Shown piece after piece: positions 32,659 to 39,356 of a stretch of DNA of 39,356 nt. Every line of letters begins with the position of its first letter. The stretch's first letter is position 1. The notes under the pieces were generated by a model. It had not been told where the DNA came from and made no database searches. It worked only from the letters and a program-made list of their open reading frames with translations. The translations under genes and the position numbers were made by a program. This DNA comes from Microterricola pindariensis (GTDB lineage: Bacteria; Actinomycetota; Actinomycetes; Actinomycetales; Microbacteriaceae), in NCBI RefSeq assembly GCF_002936985.1, contig NZ_MPZN01000031.1, forward strand, positions 1 through 39,356, in the 5' to 3' direction.

Positions 32659-33743
32659 CCCTGCTCACCGCCGGCGGCCTGTCGCTCGCGTTCACCCTGT
32701 TCCTCACCCCGGTCTTCATCAAGCTGTTCCACAAACTGCAGTGGGGACAGTTCATCCGCGACGACGGCCCGCAGGCGCACCACTCCAAGCGCGGCACCGC
32801 GACGATGGGCGGCATCGTCGTCATCCTGGCCGTGCTGCTCGGATACTTCATCGCCACCTGGGTGAGCGGCGACCCGCCGACCACGTCGGGCCTGCTCGTG
32901 CTGTTCATGATGGTCGGCCTCGGCCTCGTCGGCTTCATCGACGACTTCCTGAAGACCCGCAAGCAGCAGAGCCTCGGCCTCGGCGGCTGGGCGAAGGTCA
33001 CCGGCCAGGTGATCGTCGCCGGCACCTTCGCCGTGCTCGCCCTGCAGTTCCCGAACGCGCAGGGCATCACGCCGGCCTCCACCCACGTGTCGTTCATCCG
33101 TGACCTGCCGATCGACTTCCTGACGCTCGGCCCGATCATCGGGCTCGGCGTGTTCATCATCTGGATCTGCCTGATCGTCGCGGCCACCTCGAACGGCGTC
33201 AACGTCACCGACGGCCTCGACGGGCTGGCCACCGGCGCGTCCATCCTCTCCATCGGCTCCTTCGTCGTCATCGGCTTCTGGCAGTTCAACCAGAGCTGCT
33301 TCGGCGGCGGCGGCGAAGACCCGTTGCGCTGTTACGACGTGCGCGACCCGCTCGACCTCGCCATCGTCGCCGCGGCCATCACCGGCGCCCTGATCGGCTT
33401 CCTCTGGTGGAACACCTCGCCGGCCCAGATCTTCATGGGCGACACCGGCTCGCTCGCCCTCGGCGGCGCGCTGGCCGCCTTCGCCATCCTCAGCCACACC
33501 GAACTGCTGCTGATCCTGCTCGGCGGGCTGTTCGTCATCGAGGCCGGCTCCGTCATCGTGCAGCGGGCGTACTTCAAGGTCACCCGCGGCAAGCGCATCT
33601 TCCTGATGAGCCCGATCCACCACCACTTCGAGCTCAAGGGCTGGGCGGAGGTCACCGTCGTCGTGCGGTTCTGGATCATCGGCGGCCTGCTCGTCGCAGC
33701 CGGCGTCGGCACCTTCTACCTCGAATGGATCTCCCGCGCGTGA
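32652..33743 (+). CDS. mraY: Phospho-MurNAc-pentapeptide transferase MraY
   Basis: This 363-residue polytopic membrane enzyme attaches phospho-MurNAc-pentapeptide to undecaprenyl phosphate, making lipid I. Hallmarks are [16 protein letters not shown], the catalytic [20 protein letters not shown] and the histidine loop [14 protein letters not shown], spread over about ten transmembrane helices. GTG start within the murF 3' end; the stop overlaps the murD start by four bases. Confidence 0.97.
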   Translation: MVALLTAGGLSLAFTLFLTPVFIKLFHKLQWGQFIRDDGPQAHHSKRGTATMGGIVVILAVLLGYFIATWVSGDPPTTSGLLVLFMMVGLGLVGFIDDFLKTRKQQSLGLGGWAKVTGQVIVAGTFAVLALQFPNAQGITPASTHVSFIRDLPIDFLTLGPIIGLGVFIIWICLIVAATSNGVNVTDGLDGLATGASILSIGSFVVIGFWQFNQSCFGGGGEDPLRCYDVRDPLDLAIVAAAITGALIGFLWWNTSPAQIFMGDTGSLALGGALAAFAILSHTELLLILLGGLFVIEAGSVIVQRAYFKVTRGKRIFLMSPIHHHFELKGWAEVTVVVRFWIIGGLLVAAGVGTFYLEWISRA

Positions 33744-35284
33744 GTGCACCTGACTTCGACTCCGTCTCCGACCGACTGGACAGCCTGCAGAGCTGGAACG
33801 CCGACTGGCGCGGGCTCCGCGTCGCCGTCCTCGGCCTCGGCGTCACCGGCTTCGCCGCCGCAGACACCCTCACCGAGCTCGGCGCCGACGTCCTCGTCCT
33901 CGCCTCGGCCGCCGCGGACGACCGGGCCCGCCTGGTCGAGGTGATCGGCGCCCGGCTGCTGCAGGGCGAGCTCGACACCGTGCCGGCCGGCCTCGCCGAC
34001 TTCGACGCGGAGCTGCTCATCGCCTCGCCCGGCTTCCACCCCGACCACGTCGTGCTGGAGTGGGCGGCGAAGCGCGGCATCGCCGTCTGGGGCGACATCG
34101 AGCTGGCCTGGCGGCTGCGCGACAAGGTGCCGACCCCGTCCGGGGCCCCAGCCCCGTGGATCCTGGTCACCGGCACCAACGGCAAGACCACCACCACCCA
34201 GCTGACCGCCACCTTCCTGGCCGAGGGCGGCCTGCGCGTCGCCCCCTGCGGCAACATCGGCGTGCCGGTGCTCGACGCCATCCGTGACCCGCAGGGCTGG
34301 GACGCCCTCGTGGTGGAGCTCTCCAGCTACCAGCTGCACCACGTGCGCCGGGAGGGCGTCGGATCGCTCGAGCCGCTCGCCAGCGTCTGCCTGAACATCG
34401 CCGACGACCACCTCGACTGGCACGGCAGCGGCGGGGCCTACCGCGCGGCGAAGGCCACCGTCTACGCCAACACGCTCGTCGCCTGCGTCTACAACAAGGC
34501 CGACCCGGTCACCGAGGCGATGGTCAGAGAGGCGGATGTCGCCGACGGCGCCCGCGCCATCGGCTTCGACCTCGGCGCGCCGGGCCCGAGCGACTTCGGC
34601 ATCGTCGACGGCATCCTCTGCGACCGCGCGTTCCTCGACGACCGCCACCACAGCGCCATCGAGCTGAGCACGCTGGCCGAGCTCGCCGAGCGGGGCCTGG
34701 ACTCGCCGCACATCGTCGCCAACATCCTCGCCGCCAGCGCCCTGGCACGGGCGGCCGGCGTCAGCGTGGACGCCATTCACCGAGCACTCGGCCACTTCCA
34801 GCTGGACGCCCACCGGATCCAGCTGGTCGCCGTCTCCGACGGCGTGCGCTGGATCGATGACTCCAAGGCGACCAACCCGCACGCCGCGCTCGCCTCCCTC
34901 CAGTCGAACGACTCGGTGGTGTGGGTCGTCGGCGGCCTGCTCAAGGGGGTCGACATCGACGACCTCGTCCGGAGCCAGGTGCAGCGGCTGCGCGCGGCCG
35001 TGATCATCGGGGTCGACCGGAGCGCACTGCGCGAGGCATTCGCGCGACACGCGCCGGAGCTGCCGGTGTTCGAGGTGGACTCGACCGACACTGGAGAGGT
35101 CATGCCGAACGCGGTGCGGTTCGCCGCGAGCGTCGCAGCCCCCGGTGACGCGGTGCTGCTGGCGCCGGCGGCCGCATCCATGGACCAGTTCGCCGACTAT
35201 GCGGAGCGCGGCACACTGTTTGCCGGCGCGGTACGAGAATTTCTGGGAGGTGGGGCGGATGAGCAATCCGCCTCGGGCCACTAG
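33740..35284 (+). CDS. murD: UDP-MurNAc-L-alanine--D-glutamate ligase MurD
   Basis: The 514-residue ligase adds D-Glu to the UDP-MurNAc monopeptide. Motifs are [12 protein letters not shown] (N-terminal Rossmann domain), [42 protein letters not shown] and [10 protein letters not shown]. Start is GTG 33740, overlapping the mraY stop (GTGA). It overlaps ftsW by 26 bases. Confidence 0.95.
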   Translation: MSAPDFDSVSDRLDSLQSWNADWRGLRVAVLGLGVTGFAAADTLTELGADVLVLASAAADDRARLVEVIGARLLQGELDTVPAGLADFDAELLIASPGFHPDHVVLEWAAKRGIAVWGDIELAWRLRDKVPTPSGAPAPWILVTGTNGKTTTTQLTATFLAEGGLRVAPCGNIGVPVLDAIRDPQGWDALVVELSSYQLHHVRREGVGSLEPLASVCLNIADDHLDWHGSGGAYRAAKATVYANTLVACVYNKADPVTEAMVREADVADGARAIGFDLGAPGPSDFGIVDGILCDRAFLDDRHHSAIELSTLAELAERGLDSPHIVANILAASALARAAGVSVDAIHRALGHFQLDAHRIQLVAVSDGVRWIDDSKATNPHAALASLQSNDSVVWVVGGLLKGVDIDDLVRSQVQRLRAAVIIGVDRSALREAFARHAPELPVFEVDSTDTGEVMPNAVRFAASVAAPGDAVLLAPAAASMDQFADYAERGTLFAGAVREFLGGGADEQSASGH

Positions 35285-36539
35285 CAGGCCCCGGGCGAGC
35301 GAGGAGGAGACCCCTCGCGTCGCCTCGGCCCGCATCTCCCTCGGGCGCCGACTCCGCGCAGAGGGCACCAACTTCTACGTCCTGCTCGGCACCACGCTGT
35401 TCCTCGTCGGCTTCGGCCTGATGATGGTGCTCTCCTCCTCCTCGGTGGAGTCCTACCTCGAGGACGACGGCTTCTTCGCCGGCTTCTTCCGGCAGGCCGG
35501 CTTCGCCCTCATCGGCGTGCCCCTGATGCTCGTCGTCAGCCGCTTCCCGATCTCGGTGTGGAAGTGGCTGGCCCCGTTCGCCCTGATCGGGGCGAGCATC
35601 CTGCAGGCGCTCGTCGTGTTCACCGGCCTCGGCGTCGGCACGGGAGGCAACACCAACTGGATCAACCTGTTCGGGGTGCAGTTCCAGCCCTCCGAGATGA
35701 TCAAGCTCGCGCTCGTGCTCTGGATCGCGCAGATCGTCAGCCGCAAGGAGGAATTCCTCGACGACTGGAAGACGGGGCTGCTGCCCGTCCTGCTCACCAG
35801 CGGCGCCGCGATCGGCCTCGTCCTGCTCGGCAACGACCTCGGAACCGTGATGGTGATGGCGGCCATGCTGTTCGGCGGGCTGTTCTTCGCCGGCGTGCGG
35901 CTGCGCATGCTCGGCGCGCTGGCCGGCGCCGGTGCCGTGCTGTTCCTCATCGTCGCCGTCAGCAGCCAGAACCGCCTGTCGCGCATCATGATGTTCGCCG
36001 ACGGCAGCTGCGACGACCCGGAGAAGCAGCTCAACGAGTGCTGGCAGACCATCCACGGCGACTACGCCCTCGCCAACGGCGGCATCCTCGGCGCCGGCCT
36101 CGGCAACTCGAAGGCGAAGTGGTCTTGGCTGCCCGCCGCCCACAACGACTACATCTTCGCCATCATCGGTGAGGAGCTCGGCCTGCTCGGCGCGATCGTC
36201 GTGCTGGTGCTCTTCGTCGTGCTCGCCTTCACCTTCGTCAAGATCATGAACTCGAGCACCGACACCTTCGTGCGCGTCGCCACCGCCACCGCCATGTTCT
36301 GGATCATCGGCCAGGCCTTCATGAACATCGGCATCGTGCTCGGCGTCTTCCCCGTCTTCGGGGTGCCGCTCCCGCTCATCTCCGCCGGTGGCACGGCGCT
36401 GGTGACCACACTGCTCGCCATCGGCATCGTGCTCTCCTTCGCCAGGCACACCCCGGAGGAGCGTGAGGCGCTCGGCCTGCCCGCCCGGCAGGGGATCCGC
36501 CGCGTCATCCGGACCCGAACGAAAACCCCCGCGAATTAA
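35259..36539 (+). CDS. ftsW: Septal peptidoglycan glycosyltransferase FtsW (SEDS family)
   Basis: A 426-residue SEDS protein that polymerises lipid II at the septum with FtsI. A charged 35-residue cytoplasmic N-terminus precedes about ten transmembrane helices. Conserved features are FQPSEMIKLALVLW, LGNDLGTVMVM, GGILGAGLGNSKAKW, PAAHNDYIFAIIGEELGLLG and PLPLISAGGTAL. I chose ATG 35259, behind GGGAGG, although the frame is open further upstream inside murD. Confidence 0.94.
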   Translation: MSNPPRATSRPRASEEETPRVASARISLGRRLRAEGTNFYVLLGTTLFLVGFGLMMVLSSSSVESYLEDDGFFAGFFRQAGFALIGVPLMLVVSRFPISVWKWLAPFALIGASILQALVVFTGLGVGTGGNTNWINLFGVQFQPSEMIKLALVLWIAQIVSRKEEFLDDWKTGLLPVLLTSGAAIGLVLLGNDLGTVMVMAAMLFGGLFFAGVRLRMLGALAGAGAVLFLIVAVSSQNRLSRIMMFADGSCDDPEKQLNECWQTIHGDYALANGGILGAGLGNSKAKWSWLPAAHNDYIFAIIGEELGLLGAIVVLVLFVVLAFTFVKIMNSSTDTFVRVATATAMFWIIGQAFMNIGIVLGVFPVFGVPLPLISAGGTALVTTLLAIGIVLSFARHTPEEREALGLPARQGIRRVIRTRTKTPAN

Positions 36540-36548
36540 GGACACTGC

Positions 36549-37655
36549 GTGACCCGCTATCTTCTGGCCGGTGGGGGTACCGCCGGCCATGTCAACCCCC
36601 TGCTCGCCGTAGCCGACACCATCCGCGCCTCCGAGCCCGACGCCGAAATCCTCGTGCTCGGCACCGCAGAGGGCCTGGAGGCGCGGCTCGTGCCCGCCCG
36701 CGGCTATGAGCTCGTCGTCATCCCCAAGCTGCCGTTCCCGCGCCGGCCCAGCATGCAGGCGCTGCGCTTCCCGCAGCGACTGAGACAGACGGTGCGCCGG
36801 GTGCAGGCCCTGATCGCCGAACGCGGCATCGATGTGGTCGTCGGCTTCGGCGGCTATGTCTCCACGCCCGCCTACCTGGCGGCGGGCCGCGCCGGCATCC
36901 CCTTCGCGATCCACGAGGCCAACGCCAAGCCGGGCCTGGCCAACAAGCTCGGCGCCCGCTCCACCCGCTTCGTCGGGGTCGCCTTCCCGGACACCCCCAT
37001 CCGCCATGCCCGCTTCGTCGGGATGCCGCTGCGCCCCGAGATCGAGCACCTCGACCGCGCAGCGCGCCGCAGCGAGGCGCTGGCCTTCTTCGGCCTGGAC
37101 GCCGACCGCCCGGTGCTGCTGGTCACCGGCGGCTCGCTCGGCGCCCGCCGGATCAACGCCACCGTGCACGAGAGCGCGGCCGCGATCACGGCCGCCGGCT
37201 GGCAGATCCTGCACATCACGGGCGACAAGGCCGAGATCGAGAACCCCGGCATCGACGGCTACACCCTGCTCGCCTACTGCGACCGGATGGACCTCGCCCT
37301 GGCCGCCGCCGACTTCGCCGTCTCGCGGGCCGGGTCCGCCACCGTCAGCGAGCTGGCCGCCCTCGGCCTCCCCGCCGTGTTCGTGCCCTACCCGGTCGGC
37401 AACGGCGAGCAGCGCTTCAACGCGGCCGCCGACGTCGCCGCCGGCGGCGCGCTGCTGGTGGACGACGGCGAGTTCCTGCCGGGCTGGGTGGAGGCCACGC
37501 TGCTGCCGGTGCTCGCCGACCGCGCCGGGATCGAGCGGATGGGGGAGCGGGCGGCATCCGTGGGCACCCGCGACGGCTCGGCCCGGATGCTCGCCCTCGT
37601 GCACGATGCGCTGGCCGACCGCGCCTCGCACGGAAACCCCACCGACGCCGCGTAA
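36549..37655 (+). CDS. murG: Lipid II synthase MurG (GT28)
   Basis: The 368-residue peripheral membrane glycosyltransferase adds GlcNAc from UDP-GlcNAc to lipid I. It shows the N-terminal [16 protein letters not shown] loop, [40 protein letters not shown] and [23 protein letters not shown] start 9 bases after ftsW. A 65-base gap separates it from murC. Confidence 0.96.
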   Translation: MTRYLLAGGGTAGHVNPLLAVADTIRASEPDAEILVLGTAEGLEARLVPARGYELVVIPKLPFPRRPSMQALRFPQRLRQTVRRVQALIAERGIDVVVGFGGYVSTPAYLAAGRAGIPFAIHEANAKPGLANKLGARSTRFVGVAFPDTPIRHARFVGMPLRPEIEHLDRAARRSEALAFFGLDADRPVLLVTGGSLGARRINATVHESAAAITAAGWQILHITGDKAEIENPGIDGYTLLAYCDRMDLALAAADFAVSRAGSATVSELAALGLPAVFVPYPVGNGEQRFNAAADVAAGGALLVDDGEFLPGWVEATLLPVLADRAGIERMGERAASVGTRDGSARMLALVHDALADRASHGNPTDAA

Positions 37656-37720
37656 CCTTAGCGCTGTGCGCGCGCACCGCACACACCCGTACGACGCAAT
37701 CGAGAGACGAGTATTCAACC

Positions 37721-39133
37721 GTGACCATCAAGCCCGACCTCAGCATCACCGTCCCCGCCGAACTGGGTGCCGTGCACTTCGTCGGTATCGGCGGCTCCGG
37801 CATGAGTGGAATCGCCCGGCTCTTCCTCGGCGCCGGCTACACGGTCAGCGGCTCCGATGTGCGCGACAGCGCCAACATCGCCGCGCTGCGCGCGCTCGGC
37901 GCGACCATCACCGTCGGCCACGACGCCGCCAACGTCGGCGCGGCCGACACGCTCGTCGTCACCGGGGCGCTCTGGCAGGACAACCCCGAGTACGTTCTCG
38001 CCCTGGAGAAGGGGATGCCGGTGCTGCACCGCTCCCAGGCCCTGGCCTGGCTGGTGCAGAACCACCGCCTCGTCTCCGTCGCGGGCGCGCACGGCAAGAC
38101 CACCTCGACCGGCATGATCGTCACCGGCCTGCTCGGCATCGGCGAGGACCCGAGCTTCGTTAACGGCGGCGTCATCGACACGCTCGGCGTGAGCTCGGCC
38201 CGCGGCGAGGGGGAGCTGTTCGTCGTCGAGGCCGACGAGTCCGACGGCTCCTTCCTGCTCTACAACACGGCCGTCGCCCTGATCACCAACGTCGACCCGG
38301 ACCACCTCGACCACTACGGCTCGCTGGAGGCCTTCCACGAGGCCTTCGTGACCTTCGCCTCCGCGGCATCCGAGCTCGTCGTCGTCTCCGACGACGACGC
38401 CGGCGCCGTCGGCGTCACCGCGACGCTCCGCGCCGCCCAGCCGGACAAGCGCGTCATCACCTTCGGCGAGGCCGACGACGCCACCGTCCGCGTGCACTCC
38501 ATGGACACCGACGGCCCCGTCGCGTTCAGCGTGAGCTGGGAGGGCCAGGACTACCGCGCGCAGCTGCGCATCCCCGGCCGGCACAACGCCATCAACGCGG
38601 CCGGCGCCTTCGGCGTGCTCGTCGGGCTCGGCTTCGACCCCGCCGCCTCCCTCGCCGCCATCTCCGAGTTCGGCGGCACGGAGCGCCGCTTCCAGCTGCA
38701 CGGCACGGTCGCCGGCGTGAGCGTCTACGACGACTACGCCCACCACCCCACCGAGGTGGCCGCCGCGCTCTCCGCCGCCCGCACCGTCGTCGGCTCCGGC
38801 CGCATCATCGCCGTGCACCAGCCGCACCTCTACAGCCGCACCCGGCTGTTCGCGCAGGAGTTCGCCGACGTGCTCGAGCGCTACGCCGACGAGACCGTCG
38901 TGCTGGACGTCTACGGCGCCCGCGAGGACCCGGAGCCCGGCGTGACCGGCGCGCTCGTCTCCGAGCGGTTCCAGGATGCCAGCCACGTCGCCTTCGTGCC
39001 CGACTGGCAGGCGGCCGCCGACCACACCGCGCAGATCGCCCGCGACGGCGACTTCGTGATCACGCTCGGCTGCGGCGACGTCTACCGGATCGTGCCCCAG
39101 CTGCTGGACGCGCTGACGCGCGCGAAGGCCTAA
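37721..39133 (+). CDS. murC: UDP-N-acetylmuramate--L-alanine ligase MurC
   Basis: This 470-residue ligase starts the stem peptide on UDP-MurNAc. Motifs are [28 protein letters not shown] (ATP loop), [24 protein letters not shown] and [14 protein letters not shown] start. Some Microbacteriaceae attach glycine instead of alanine as the first residue; the sequence does not let me decide. ftsQ follows 7 bases later. Confidence 0.95.
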   Translation: MTIKPDLSITVPAELGAVHFVGIGGSGMSGIARLFLGAGYTVSGSDVRDSANIAALRALGATITVGHDAANVGAADTLVVTGALWQDNPEYVLALEKGMPVLHRSQALAWLVQNHRLVSVAGAHGKTTSTGMIVTGLLGIGEDPSFVNGGVIDTLGVSSARGEGELFVVEADESDGSFLLYNTAVALITNVDPDHLDHYGSLEAFHEAFVTFASAASELVVVSDDDAGAVGVTATLRAAQPDKRVITFGEADDATVRVHSMDTDGPVAFSVSWEGQDYRAQLRIPGRHNAINAAGAFGVLVGLGFDPAASLAAISEFGGTERRFQLHGTVAGVSVYDDYAHHPTEVAAALSAARTVVGSGRIIAVHQPHLYSRTRLFAQEFADVLERYADETVVLDVYGAREDPEPGVTGALVSERFQDASHVAFVPDWQAAADHTAQIARDGDFVITLGCGDVYRIVPQLLDALTRAKA

Positions 39134-39140
39134 CCACGGC

Positions 39141-39356
39141 ATGAAGCGACCCCAGGGCATCGAGCACACGGCGAAGGCCGTGCCGTCGACGACCCCGGAG
39201 CGCCCCGCCGCGGCCGCGCAGGCTGCCCCGCCGCACACCCCGGCATCCGCCCCGCGCAAGGCGGCCGCCCGCCGCGTCGCGCTGCCGACCGCCTGGTGGC
39301 TGAACAAGCCGGCCGCCGGCGAGGCGCCCACCGCCGAGGCCGTGACCGAGCCGATC
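39141..39356 (+). CDS. ftsQ: FtsQ/DivIB division protein, N-terminal part only
   Basis: An ATG frame of 72 codons runs off the right edge. It encodes an Ala/Pro/Lys-rich segment (MKRPQGIEHTAKAV and later RKAAARRVALPTAWW) typical of the disordered cytoplasmic tail of actinobacterial FtsQ. The transmembrane helix and POTRA domain would lie outside the window. Identification rests mainly on position after murC. Confidence 0.75.
   Translation, partial: MKRPQGIEHTAKAVPSTTPERPAAAAQAAPPHTPASAPRKAAARRVALPTAWWLNKPAAGEAPTAEAVTEPI

Overview
The window is a dense, very GC-rich chromosomal segment with GTG/ATG starts, short intergenic gaps and many 1-8 base overlaps. Gene content and order point to an actinobacterium, most likely Microbacteriaceae. 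The evidence is a garA-ftsR-merR cassette, class II DAHP synthase, a PASTA kinase beside an Rv2175c-type HTH protein, DUF3040 before mraZ, and a MurE that lacks the usual meso-diaminopimelate recognition motif. No rRNA, tRNA, CRISPR array, transposase or prophage gene is visible.

Layout. 1-468: a chimeric remnant, part thiolase and part unknown protein. 478-1823: csrA and an LLM-type flavin oxidoreductase. 1957-3411: a long GapB-like glyceraldehyde-3-phosphate dehydrogenase. 3446-4679 (minus strand): an acyltransferase and an S4 RNA-binding protein. 4751-7753: Nudix hydrolase, CDP-alcohol phosphatidyltransferase, GarA-like FHA protein, FtsR and a second MerR regulator. 7993-14206: pyruvate carboxylase flanked by two ParA/MinD-type ATPases, then peptide deformylase. 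14207-14595: repeat-rich non-coding DNA. 14596-18264: a long-chain acyl-CoA synthetase diverging from a ROK glucokinase plus acyltransferase operon. 18351-19730: class II DAHP synthase. 19910-25012: PASTA Ser/Thr kinase, LysM cell-wall protein, Rv2175c-like protein and polyprenyl diphosphate synthase. 25090-25467: DUF3040 protein with a strong terminator. 25727 to the right edge: the dcw cluster mraZ-rsmH-ftsL-ftsI-murE-murF-mraY-murD-ftsW-murG-murC-ftsQ(partial).

The right two thirds deal with envelope growth: peptidoglycan precursor synthesis, septal synthases, a muropeptide-sensing-type kinase, a LysM hydrolase-like protein and prenyl diphosphate supply. The left third joins central carbon metabolism (GAPDH, pyruvate carboxylase, glucokinase, GarA) with phospholipid synthesis and division regulators.

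The protein-coding part is mostly conventional. The most interesting signals are regulatory or residue-level: a nine-unit, 9-bp-period GTGAC array between the LysM gene and the Rv2175c-like gene; two inverted pairs of MraZ-type boxes upstream of mraZ; a hairpin with a CTTCCCC loop just before rsmH that resembles the mraW RNA motif; an FHPR motif replacing DNPR in MurE; and several intergenic repeats. I saw no clearly new multi-gene system.
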